Source: Euperipatoides rowelli
Lineage: Eukaryota > Onychophora > Udeonychophora > Euonychophora > Peripatopsidae
DNA length: 11,762 nucleotides
Reading direction: 5' to 3' (one strand)
NCBI GenBank assembly: GCA_003024985.2
Contig: PXIH01S0001009.1
Part shown: positions 1 through 6,711 of the stretch, one piece after another
Position numbering within the stretch: position 1 is the stretch's first letter
Layout of the letters: every line of letters starts with the position of its first letter
Notes under the pieces: generated by a model
Seen by the model: the letters and a program-made list of their open reading frames with translations, nothing else
Databases searched by the model: none
Told to the model about the DNA's origin: nothing
Position numbers and translations under genes: made by a program

Positions 1-37
1 AAAATATCATTTGAAAAATTATTTTAAAGATTAATAC

Positions 38-144
38 CTCTGTTCCCGAATTTCCAACCATACTATCTATCGCAGAATCTACAGCTGCCTCTGTGTTCCC
101 ATTATTTTGTTGTTTAGCCCAATTCAAAGCCAATTTGCCTGCAT
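38..144 (-). CDS. GABPB: GABPB-like exon E: helical C-terminal region, gene continues off the window
   Basis: This exon is 107 nt long, entering in phase 1 and leaving in phase 0. It encodes (D)AGKLALNWAKQQNNGNTE followed by AAVDSAIDSMVGNSGTE. The acceptor is ATTTCTTTTAG/ATGC at 145/144, and the donor is AGAG/GTATTA at 38/37, a good consensus site. Bases 1-37 are therefore the start of the next intron, and the C-terminal exon or exons lie below coordinate 1. The AGKLALNWA segment resembles AQEALSWLE of exon D, so the two exons may each carry one copy of a short Trp-containing helical repeat. I know of no named domain for it. It may instead belong to an alternative isoform, because exon C, which also ends in phase 1, can be spliced directly to it. 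Confidence 0.74.
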
Positions 145-1360
145 CTAAAAGAAATTGTATAAAAGCATTGACTAAGAAAAATCATATAGTATATTTTTAG
201 AAAATAATGGATTAGTAATTCTTCCTGGTTAAGTTTAGCCAATGGTTAGATGCTATGGTTGTCAAGCTTTATATTTTCTATAAATCAGTGGCATATGGAT
301 TTAAAAAATTGATATAAAGTATCAATTAGCTAAAACATGAAAGCCGAAATTTCAAAAATTCATCTCTTTTATTATATAATTTTTAAACTTAATTTGAGAT
401 TTAAAAACACATATAGACAATATTAAAAAATCTAGGCCTATGTAGAAAACGTCACAAGTTCACGACACAAAGTGATACCCTAATTTGGAATGGATGAACA
501 ATACGACTATTAGTTGCATAATATAAAGCAAATTTAATATCAAAATAATATTTTAAGTTTAAAATTATTTAGTTTACCTTTTTTTAATATACTGTATATG
601 TTGAAATAAATAATCAATATGAAATTGTATATACAGGTAGTTTGTACCTTTTATTTAATTTTTTTTTCATGGCAACTGTAATTAACAAATAAATATGCAT
701 TATTGTTTATAGTAAATACCGTAAATAAATACTTGTTTAAAGTACAATGTCCAAATAGGGAATGGAAGAGGTGGAAGGTGAAATAATAAATAACTTTTTT
801 TTTAAGCAAAAGGGAAGCTAATATTAACTTCCCTCATTTTTCTGAATCAATGCTGGAGTTACCAAAACATTTAACAACAGACTATTATAATGTCCAGCTA
901 TTATACATTCCTGTTAGTAATGTGACATAAATCCTATTATTTATTTATTTGTATAACATAGACATTGAGGGATAATTACAATATTTTTTTTATTTTTTAA
1001 GTGATTTATTTATTTAAATGCTTTTTTTTATTTACTGTTGCTTTCTTTGTGCATATTATAATGTTTAAATACAAATCGTTTTATATTATGGATTTATATT
1101 TGTGGTAAAGATTTAAAGTATATTTTCTTAATGTATTTCAAATAATTGTTGAAAAAAAAAAGTTTTAGCAAAATAAAGCATTAATCGTGTAGTACAAAAA
1201 GCAGGTGTCATGCCCCTATCTTTAGGAATCATTAAAATGCTTTTCCAGATCCTGAATAAATGTTATTACTATATGTTGAAACTAAAAGTATTTAAATTTG
1301 AAATAAAAAGAAAAGTTAATTAATCTCATCTTATCACTGGTAGATTTATACAAATATTTT

Positions 1361-1387
1361 AATAATAATAATAATAATAATAATAAT
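1361..1387. repeat. (AAT)9 microsatellite
   Basis: Nine uninterrupted AAT units, 27 bp, lie inside the intron between exons D and E. The tract is preceded by ATATTTT and followed by GCC. A perfect tract of this length is likely to vary in length between individuals. Confidence 0.95.
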
Positions 1388-2432
1388 GCCAAAGTAATTT
1401 TTTTATGCAAATATACAAAAAAAAATCAGTTGCACAGAAAAATGCAAATACAGTACTGTTCAGCAGTCAAGAAAACCGGACAGCCGTGTTGCTATTTATA
1501 TATTGGAAGTTGCCAAAAATATATTTCTATATTGTTCAGTATTGCTGACTACCATATATACAGTTTAATACAACTGGCTGTTAGTTTTTGTGGTTCATTT
1601 AGCATATTTGACCGAAATCTAAGAATTTCAAGATTATTTATTAGACCCTACAGTTCAGTTTAAAATAATGCCTTAAGTCTTTTACACAATGGTGCTGAAT
1701 AAAACAACATCTATTAACTAACTTTTGTATAAATAAAAATAAATAAAATGCAGATTGTTGTTTACAAGTGTACGACTGTATAGCCACATTTTCTAAGCAT
1801 ACGCTAATTAAAATCAATTGTTCTAGATATATGCCATATCCCTCAAATATCCCCAATACAGCACTGTGTATGTCACAGAAAACAATTACCAGTCTGCAAA
1901 AAAAAAAAAAAAATGTTTTAACATTGTGTGTAGACCGATTTTGCTCATTTTCATTCAAGCCAGAAAATTTAATAAATTTAATTTAAAGTAGAAAAGTACT
2001 GGAATATGTAACAATTAAGACACCTGCTTGTCAGAACCAGGAGTTACCCATTGGTGAAGTATCACAACAAAATATACGGAGATGAAATGCAAGCAGCAGA
2101 GTAAAAAAAAAAAAAATCAAGTGCTTTTAGCATATACAGTACAGTAAGATTGTCTTGTGGTCATATGAGTATGGGTGGCGCCATCTATCCATCATATTAA
2201 TTAGTGATGTTAATTACCAAGATGGTAGCTCCCATGCAACAACAAAAACGTTATAAAACTTTGTGTATATACAGCATATATAACATAAGCAAGCACAGAG
2301 ATTTTAAAAATACTAATATATAAATTTATGTAAAATAAAACTTGGAAAATTAACGTTTGTTACTTATCATCCCCTCAAAAGACGATTCACAATCGCCAGT
2401 TATAGTTTAATAATAATTAAAAAAAAAAAAAA

Positions 2433-2461
2433 TCAGACAACTTCAAACTTTTTAAACCAAC
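2433..2461 (-). other. In-frame extension of exon D to a stop codon (possible short isoform)
   Basis: If the weak donor after exon D is not used, the reading frame continues as GWFKKFEVV and ends at TGA (2435-2433). The result would be a GABPB-like protein lacking exon E and everything after it. Vertebrate GABPB1 has long and short forms that differ in whether the C-terminal oligomerisation segment is present, so an equivalent choice here is plausible. I see no AATAAA on the minus strand just below the stop, only an A/T-rich stretch with a T run, so there is no direct evidence that a transcript ends here. Confidence 0.3.
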
Positions 2462-2581
2462 CAGTTAGAGATAATGTTTGACCTCCTTCTATGGCCGCTG
2501 TTACAACAGTTGAATTGTCTGCCGGTACCATTGCTATACCATGACTTTCCAGCCATGACAATGCTTCTTGGGCACTAACAC
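2462..2581 (-). CDS. GABPB: GABPB-like exon D: helical C-terminal region, donor uncertain
   Basis: This exon is preferred as 120 nt, entering in phase 1 (A from exon C plus GT gives Ser) and leaving in phase 1. It encodes VSAQEALSWLESHGIAMVP, then ADNSTVVTAAIEGGQTLSLT. The acceptor is good (TTTATTTGTAG/GTGT at 2582/2581). The donor CTG/GTTGGT at 2462/2461 is weak. It is preferred because the final G plus AT of exon E gives Asp and a smooth SLT-D-AGKLALNWA reading. A second in-phase donor, GAG/GTCAAA at 2483/2482, would drop the last seven residues (GQTLSLT). I do not recognise this region in vertebrate GABPB, whose C-terminus is a coiled coil. If neither donor is used, the frame runs on to a stop at 2433. 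The codon pattern, phase and amino-acid character support coding; the exact 3' end is the uncertain part. Confidence 0.74.
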
Positions 2582-3841
2582 CTACAAATAAAAATAATTG
2601 TTCAACTAATAATAAAATTGTTTTATTTTTATTTACACAAAAGACATGGTAATATTCAAATTGAAGATTAACTACAATAAGTAGCCTACTAATCTTAATA
2701 AATCAATTATAAAAAGTGATTTTCTGTTTCTTAAAAAAAAATAGCTCTACAGTACTGTACTAATCCAAATAAGCGAGTTTAAATGACTTCTTTCAACATA
2801 CAGTATGTAGTTTTATAACAGTAAAATTAAGTACTTAATTTTATTAAGTTTATAAGAGCAATAATATTGCTTTCTCGCATTTAGTAAGACAGTGATATTA
2901 TAATGTCTATTTTTTTTATGAAAGTAGGCACTTCCTTTAATAAATTCAAACACTAATACATTCCAATTGTCAATAATTAATTTGAGAAAGGCACAATATA
3001 AACTAATTTCAAATTGTTATAATAGCAACCATAAAAAAACAATTTGAATTTTCTTTCTCTTAGTTCACTTTACTAACCAGATACATCAGATAACATACTG
3101 TATTATATACTTAGAAATACAATTTTTAATGTTACCCTATTCAGAACAATAAGATTATTCAAAATGATATTATAGTATATTTCCAATAGGAGAAAGTTTC
3201 CATAACATACATTGCTTATCAAATAACTAAATATTCAATAGAATAAGCATATCAAAATATAATGAGTTAATCAAATTATAAAACATACATAATAAAATAT
3301 AAATCAATTAAATATCATTTTATAAAATAAGCATATTAAAACATAAGATTATGGCACCGAGAGTATTCAGTAAACAATGTCCTCAACTATAAGGAAATAT
3401 TATAAGATCGTTTCAAAGTTCAATAGCAATTTTAAAAGTGTGACTGGACTCTAGACTTATCAGAAATGGATATCGGAGATTGAAAATGTCAGTTACACAG
3501 CATAAGATTGATATTATATATTGCAAGCTATAGGCAAACTTCTGATTAAGACCTATGATATAAGGTCATTTAATCACAGATAAGACACAGGCATTTTAAC
3601 TGGAAATAATGTGGCTGGCAAGTCACCGGCAAGTTAATGATTGGAAACATGGCCAACAAGCAACTGACAAGCAATTTTGTGAGAGATCTTATGGTGTAAG
3701 ATCATGACTGGAAATAACACCACATAAGGTGCCAGGCAATGATTCAGTTCATGAGAAATCTTTCTCGCTTTCCTTTTAAAAATCGAGATGTGAATAGTGG
3801 ACTTAGTGTAGCCAGATTTGTTTTGGGAAAACAGGAAGATT

Positions 3842-3881
3842 TTCACAAAAAATAAGGAAGATTCATAAAAAATAAGGAAGA
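3842..3881. repeat. Two tandem copies of a 20-bp subterminal repeat
   Basis: TTCACAAAAAATAAGGAAGA is followed directly by TTCATAAAAAATAAGGAAGA, with one difference, and is preceded by a partial copy ending in ACAGGAAGAT. The repeats lie 38 bp inside the left end of the hAT-type element, where transposase-binding repeats are expected. Confidence 0.85.
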
Positions 3882-3997
3882 TGTATGCAACATATAAATA
3901 ATTTTGACTCAAGTCTTTACCAGTTTTAACTTGATTTTAATATTTAATATAAATATCTAATTATGAAAACGTGAAATGTTGCTGTCATCACTCGTAT

Positions 3998-4192
3998 TTA
4001 GCAGATGATTTGGAAACCTGGATTATTTTGGTTTTCCAAGAGAAATTCTCTGCTTGACTGATTGAAATTGAGAAACACCTGTAGTTCAGCTTTTATCAAG
4101 TCTGCAGAACACTTATTTCTTACATCTGACCATTTAAACTTCATTAATGAGAACATTATTTTTATTATAGGTTTTATTGACAAATAACACAA
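3998..4192 (-). pseudogene. hAT transposase C-terminal fragment
   Basis: A 64-residue open stretch inside the 547-bp element reads KWSDVRNKCSADLIKAELQV and then FLNFNQSSREF from roughly residue 20 to 50. This follows the pattern near the C-terminal end of many hAT transposases: W-S/T-D-x-R-N, then S, then an I/V-K-A-x-L-x-V helix, then a C/S-x-x-F segment just after the dimerisation region. The RNase-H-like catalytic core and the BED zinc finger are absent, and the reading is out of register at both ends (the last ten or so residues look like noise). It is the relic of the parent element's gene and supports the hAT assignment. I am judging the family match from memory of the motif pattern. 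Confidence 0.6.
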
Positions 4193-5195
4193 TATACAAT
4201 ATGTATAGATTTATTAATTAAATAAATTTAGTATATTTTATACTTTTTAAAATAAAAAAAAAAACGTACAAAAGCCCCAATATACGGAAGACGTATTTTA
4301 AAGTAAAAAAATGTAAGAATACGGAAAAAACGTACAATCTGGCAACCCTAAGTGGACTCGAATGGTTGACAATGTACTATATGTGTGTAATTTCATTTAA
4401 ATCAATGGATATCTTGCATAATGTGCTGGTTTCATATTAGTCTGTGAAATCACCAGCCAGACTATATTTCATTGAAGCATTTTGGTATCGTGAGCAATTT
4501 CAATTGAAAGGAGGAACATCAGTGGATATTGACTTTGTTTTACAATAAATGTAATGTTTTTAGTGATGTTTTTATATTTTAATTAAAATATTGACAGATA
4601 AAAAGTTAACTAAATGTTATTTAATGTGTAATTACATTTTTTTTTACAATCAACACCAATATGATCTATTAAAAATGTTTGGTTTCAATACATAATGAAT
4701 TTAATGAAAAATTCAGTAGTAATAGATATTAAATGAAAAGTTAAGTCATTTAGGTCTTAGTGCACAGGCCATGTGAAATGGCATAAAATATTAAATGTAC
4801 AGTATAATTACTGTAGCCAAATAATTTAAGAAATACAGTATATTAATAATTAAAGTAATTAAATAAAATATAAATCATATATTTGTATATTTTGAGTATG
4901 TTACAGTTTGTTGTCTTACAATCGAACGATTCAAATGCAAATCTGGACACTCTGAGCATTTTGCTATTAAAGTAAATATTTCCTCGTCGCCAGTGTTATG
5001 TTTGTGATTACTAAGAAAAAGGGTACATGGATTAAACTATTAGGTGTAGTCCAATATACAACTAACTAGGAATTGCATGACTAAGAATAAGTATGAGCAA
5101 CCGCTCAACTAGGAAAATAAATACAGACCAACTATGTGCTTGTATAGCACATATATTTGCTTTCATTACATAACAGTGTATAATTACTGTATAAG

Positions 5196-5275
5196 CAGTG
5201 CTTGACAAATCTTTAAAAATCTACATGCCCAGCTGGGCATGTTGTTAAAATATTTATAGTAGATGCCCAGAAAAC
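5196..5275 (+). mobile_element. Possible degraded hAT terminus with a 20-bp palindrome
   Basis: The segment starting CAGTGCTTGACAAATC at 5196 has the CAGTG-type start common for hAT inverted termini. It is soon followed by the perfect 20-bp palindrome ACATGCCCAGCTGGGCATGT at 5223-5242 and a second GATGCCCAG at 5263. Palindromes just inside the terminus also occur in the other hAT end in this window. I found no matching right end and no second copy of the preceding TGTATAAG, so the element assignment is tentative. The palindrome itself is certain. Confidence 0.35.
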
Positions 5276-5380
5276 AAAAAATGTAAAATGATTTGCTTGG
5301 GCTCAATTATTATTCAATATTTTAGTCTCTTGTGCCATTTATAAGTAGGACTAATATTGCTATTAAAGTATATATTTAAG

Positions 5381-5735
5381 TACAGGGTGATTCAAAAGTC
5401 TCCATACATAATAAAAAATGTTTTGTTTTTTTTAATATGGCCGCCAGGGACTAGAGCGATTCCCAGACCTGACGCCCCTAGATTTTTATTATTTGTGAGG
5501 ACCTTTGAAAGCACTGATATACCAGGAGAGAATTGTGAACATTCACCACTCTAAACAGCACATTATCGCATCTTACTTTCAAATAACAATGGTTGTGCTA
5601 ATAAAAGTTCAAAGTGAATGGGCACACCAAATTGAACTGTACATTGCCAATAATGGTGGATACATTAAGCAATTTTGTAAAATTCCCTATGCTCAAGTTC
5701 CATTATTTATTGTATATCGGAGTAGAGACATATAA
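5381..5735 (+). mobile_element. Degenerate Tc1/mariner-type element, internally deleted
   Basis: The left end is TA followed by CAGGGTGATTCAAAAGTCTC, which looks like a terminus of the IS630-Tc1-mariner group inserted at TA. Only about 35 bp later the sequence enters the C-terminal part of a DDE transposase on the same strand, so most of the gene has been lost. The right end is not clear. GAGACATATAACTGATC near 5725-5741 may be a heavily mutated copy of the inverted terminus, but I would not rely on it. The copy is surely inactive. Confidence 0.72.
5438..5735 (+). pseudogene. Tc1/mariner-type transposase C-terminal fragment, frameshifted and with a stop
   Basis: The start WPP (5438) is followed, after an indel and a frame change, by FPDLTPLDFYYL. 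There is then an in-frame TGA at 5496-5498, then GPLKALIYQERIVNIHHSK and SEWAHQIELYIANNGGYIKQF up to a stop at 5733-5735. The pattern W-P-P-x-S-P-D-L-T-P-L-D-F-x-L-W-G followed by LK is the third catalytic block of DDE transposases of this superfamily; the D of PLD corresponds to the position of the last catalytic acid. The helical tail ending in GGYIKQF is also typical. The expected LWG is disrupted to YYL-stop-GP. The N-terminal helix-turn-helix region and the first two catalytic acids are missing. It is a fossil with no likely function. Confidence 0.78.
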
Positions 5736-6033
5736 CTGATCTTATAATCATTACTTATTATAGTGCCTGTTACTAACCACCTTTCTTGAATTAATTAATA
5801 GTAGTAATTATAGTATATACTAGGTGTACATGTGAATTGGGTAATACTAATACTATACATGGTATTATCTATTGTTGCTATCTTATGAAAAGTATTATTT
5901 TGTACCATCCTATAATTAAGATTGGACATACAATAAATACTTATTACAGCAGGTTGATATTACATTGCAAAATATGTATTTATAAAAATCAATTGTAATA
6001 TGGTATATTACAAACATTTTTAACAATTGATTG

Positions 6034-6171
6034 ATGCTAGAACTTTAGAAGAAATAAGCTATTTTGGAGTAAAGCCAGATGCCAAGTTATTGGTCTTATT
6101 TTACTTCATCTGAGATCAATAACTTGGCCTCTGGCTTTATTCAAAAATAGCTTAGTTCTTCTAAATAGCAT
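6034..6171. repeat. Long near-perfect intronic hairpin
   Basis: The arms 6044-6092 and 6117-6165 are 49 bases each and pair at 45 positions without gaps, plus one G-T wobble, around a 24-base loop (6093-6116). The key shared segment is AAAGCCAGA(T/G)GCCAAGTTATTG. Outside this, ATGCTA (6034-6039) pairs with TAGCAT (6166-6171) across a 4-base bulge. It lies about 145 bases downstream of the exon C donor and would be transcribed in the GABPB pre-mRNA. It could be a foldback transposon or a microRNA-like precursor. No target duplication is evident and no coding is seen. Confidence 0.85.
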
Positions 6172-6315
6172 ACTTATTATTTTCTAATTTGGATATTTTC
6201 TATGGTTTGTATAGCACATAAGATATGTTACTGTAAATAAAAAACACAACAGAAAGTACTAGACACACAATATTGCAATGTATGTTTGTATAGGCTACAG
6301 TGACTTTAAACATAC

Positions 6316-6399
6316 TTGTTGATTGAGGTGTAGCGGCTGTAGCTTCAGCTAGGGCTGCTAATGTTGCTAGAACTGAGGTACTACTCTGGTCTGATGCTT
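6316..6399 (-). CDS. GABPB: GABPB-like exon C: conserved SVLATLAALAEA block
   Basis: This exon is 84 nt long and both entry and exit are phase 1. It encodes (E)ASDQSSTSVLATLAALAEA followed by TAATPQST. The segment SSTSVLATLAALAEA is, from memory, identical to the conserved block after the linker of vertebrate GABPB1 (GNSSTSVLATLAALAEAS) and nearly identical in GABPB2. It is the strongest single piece of evidence for the gene name. It forms an amphipathic Ala/Leu-rich helix between the ankyrin domain and the C-terminal half that carries activation and oligomerisation functions. The acceptor is TTTAATAG/AAGC at 6400/6399, and the donor is ACAA/GTATGT at 6316/6315. The ATG codons upstream of the acceptor and the MFKV tail past the donor are intronic. 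The terminal A of the exon joins GT of exon D to make Ser. Confidence 0.94.
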
Positions 6400-6503
6400 C
6401 TATTAAACATAAAGATAATAACATCAAATATCAGGAAATAAGCAACAAATATAAGTAGAAATTACTTACAAGACTTTTATTTAATATGAAATCAATAATT
6501 TAC
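6400..6503 (-). other. Short intron between exons B and C (104 bp)
   Basis: The donor is GTAAAT at 6503-6498 and the acceptor is TTTAATAG ending at 6400. It is a phase-1 intron. It is the only short intron in the window, and it keeps the linker and the SVLATLAALAEA block close together. Confidence 0.85.
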
Positions 6504-6711
6504 CGTCATCTGTACTAAGTTTAATTGTAGCTGTTTGAGTTGTAGACGCTGCCGCTGTTATATTAGTAGCAATAAATACAGGATTTGATGTGTTGACTTT
6601 AGTTAATGTTGGAGATACAATATTTTCTGGTGTGGTTACTACTATGGTTGTGGTTGTGGGGGCTGCCGGAGATGAATCTAAAATTTTCTCATTTATATCT
6701 GGTTTTAAACT
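6504..6711 (-). CDS. GABPB: GABPB-like exon B: Thr/Ser/Ala-rich linker
   Basis: This exon is 208 nt long, entering in phase 0 and leaving in phase 1. It encodes SLKPDINEKILDSSPAAPTT, then a Thr/Val-rich run (TTIVVTTPENIV), NPVFIATN and TAAASTTQTATIKLSTDD. The composition suggests a flexible linker or activation-type region. It has no fold I can name, which fits the position after the ankyrin domain in GABPB, where vertebrates also have a poorly conserved Thr/Ile/Val-rich stretch (TVTIHAATPQFI). The acceptor is TCTTTTATAG/AGTT at 6712/6711, and the donor is GACG/GTAAAT at 6504/6503. Both the phase match to exon A (phase 0) and the match to exon C (G plus AA gives Glu) are exact. It follows exon A across a 2.3-kb intron and precedes exon C across a 104-bp intron. 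The call depends mainly on frame and position, because the sequence itself is weakly conserved. Confidence 0.82.

Larger units (their letters stand above)
145..2461 (-). other. Intron between exons D and E (about 2.3 kb)
   Basis: This is AT-rich sequence with many A and T homopolymers, a trinucleotide microsatellite at 1361-1387 and a 16-base A run at 1898-1913. The longer open frames near 1430-1986 on both strands are full of low-complexity residues and overlap each other, and none carries a recognisable domain. No transposon terminus with a target duplication was found. A slightly GC-richer patch at about 2010-2240 (with GGTGGCGCCATCTA) might be an old repeat, but I cannot name it. Confidence 0.6.
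3804..4350. mobile_element. Non-autonomous hAT-type transposon, 547 bp, with 8-bp target duplication
   Basis: The element is flanked by identical 8-mers, AGTGGACT at 3796-3803 and at 4351-4358, which is the target-duplication length of the hAT superfamily. Its ends are imperfect inverted repeats: TAGTGTAGCCAGATTTG on the left, and TAGGGTTGCCAGATTGTACG read inward from the right. Inside both ends are short repeated blocks of the form ATA(A/C)GGAAGA in the same orientation (about 3831-3882, 4282-4292 and 4319-4325), resembling the subterminal transposase-binding repeats of hAT elements. A transposase fragment lies inside on the minus strand. There is no room for a full transposase, so this is an internally deleted copy that was moved by an enzyme encoded elsewhere. 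It sits in the intron between exons C and D and appears harmless to the host gene. Confidence 0.87.
2582..6315 (-). other. Intron between exons C and D (about 3.7 kb), rich in transposon remains
   Basis: This is the longest intron with both ends in the window. Going up in coordinate it holds: plain AT-rich DNA (2582-3350); a less AT-rich stretch at 3350-3795 with a 7-bp hairpin, GATCTTA/TAAGATC, at 3685-3703; the 547-bp hAT-type element (3804-4350); AT-rich DNA with an 18-bp TACAGTA/TACTGTA inverted pair at 4798-4815; a 20-bp palindrome at 5223-5242; a Tc1/mariner-type remnant (5381-5735); and a long hairpin (6034-6171). No exon-like conserved reading frame was seen on the minus strand outside these elements. 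Confidence 0.7.

Noticed and set aside
1430-1986. Open frames on both strands (1430-1663, 1641-1958, 1768-1986) as small genes
   Set aside because: They overlap on opposite strands, include homopolymer-encoded runs such as poly-Phe and poly-Lys, show no domain or conserved motif, and lie inside the intron between exons D and E.
3634-3912. 92-residue open frame on the minus strand
   Set aside because: It crosses the left boundary and target duplication of the hAT-type element, so it is a chance joining of flanking DNA and element terminus.
6200-6315. Extension of exon C past the donor (SMFKVTVAYTNIH...)
   Set aside because: Homology stops at the AA/GTATGT donor, and the continuation is low-complexity intron.
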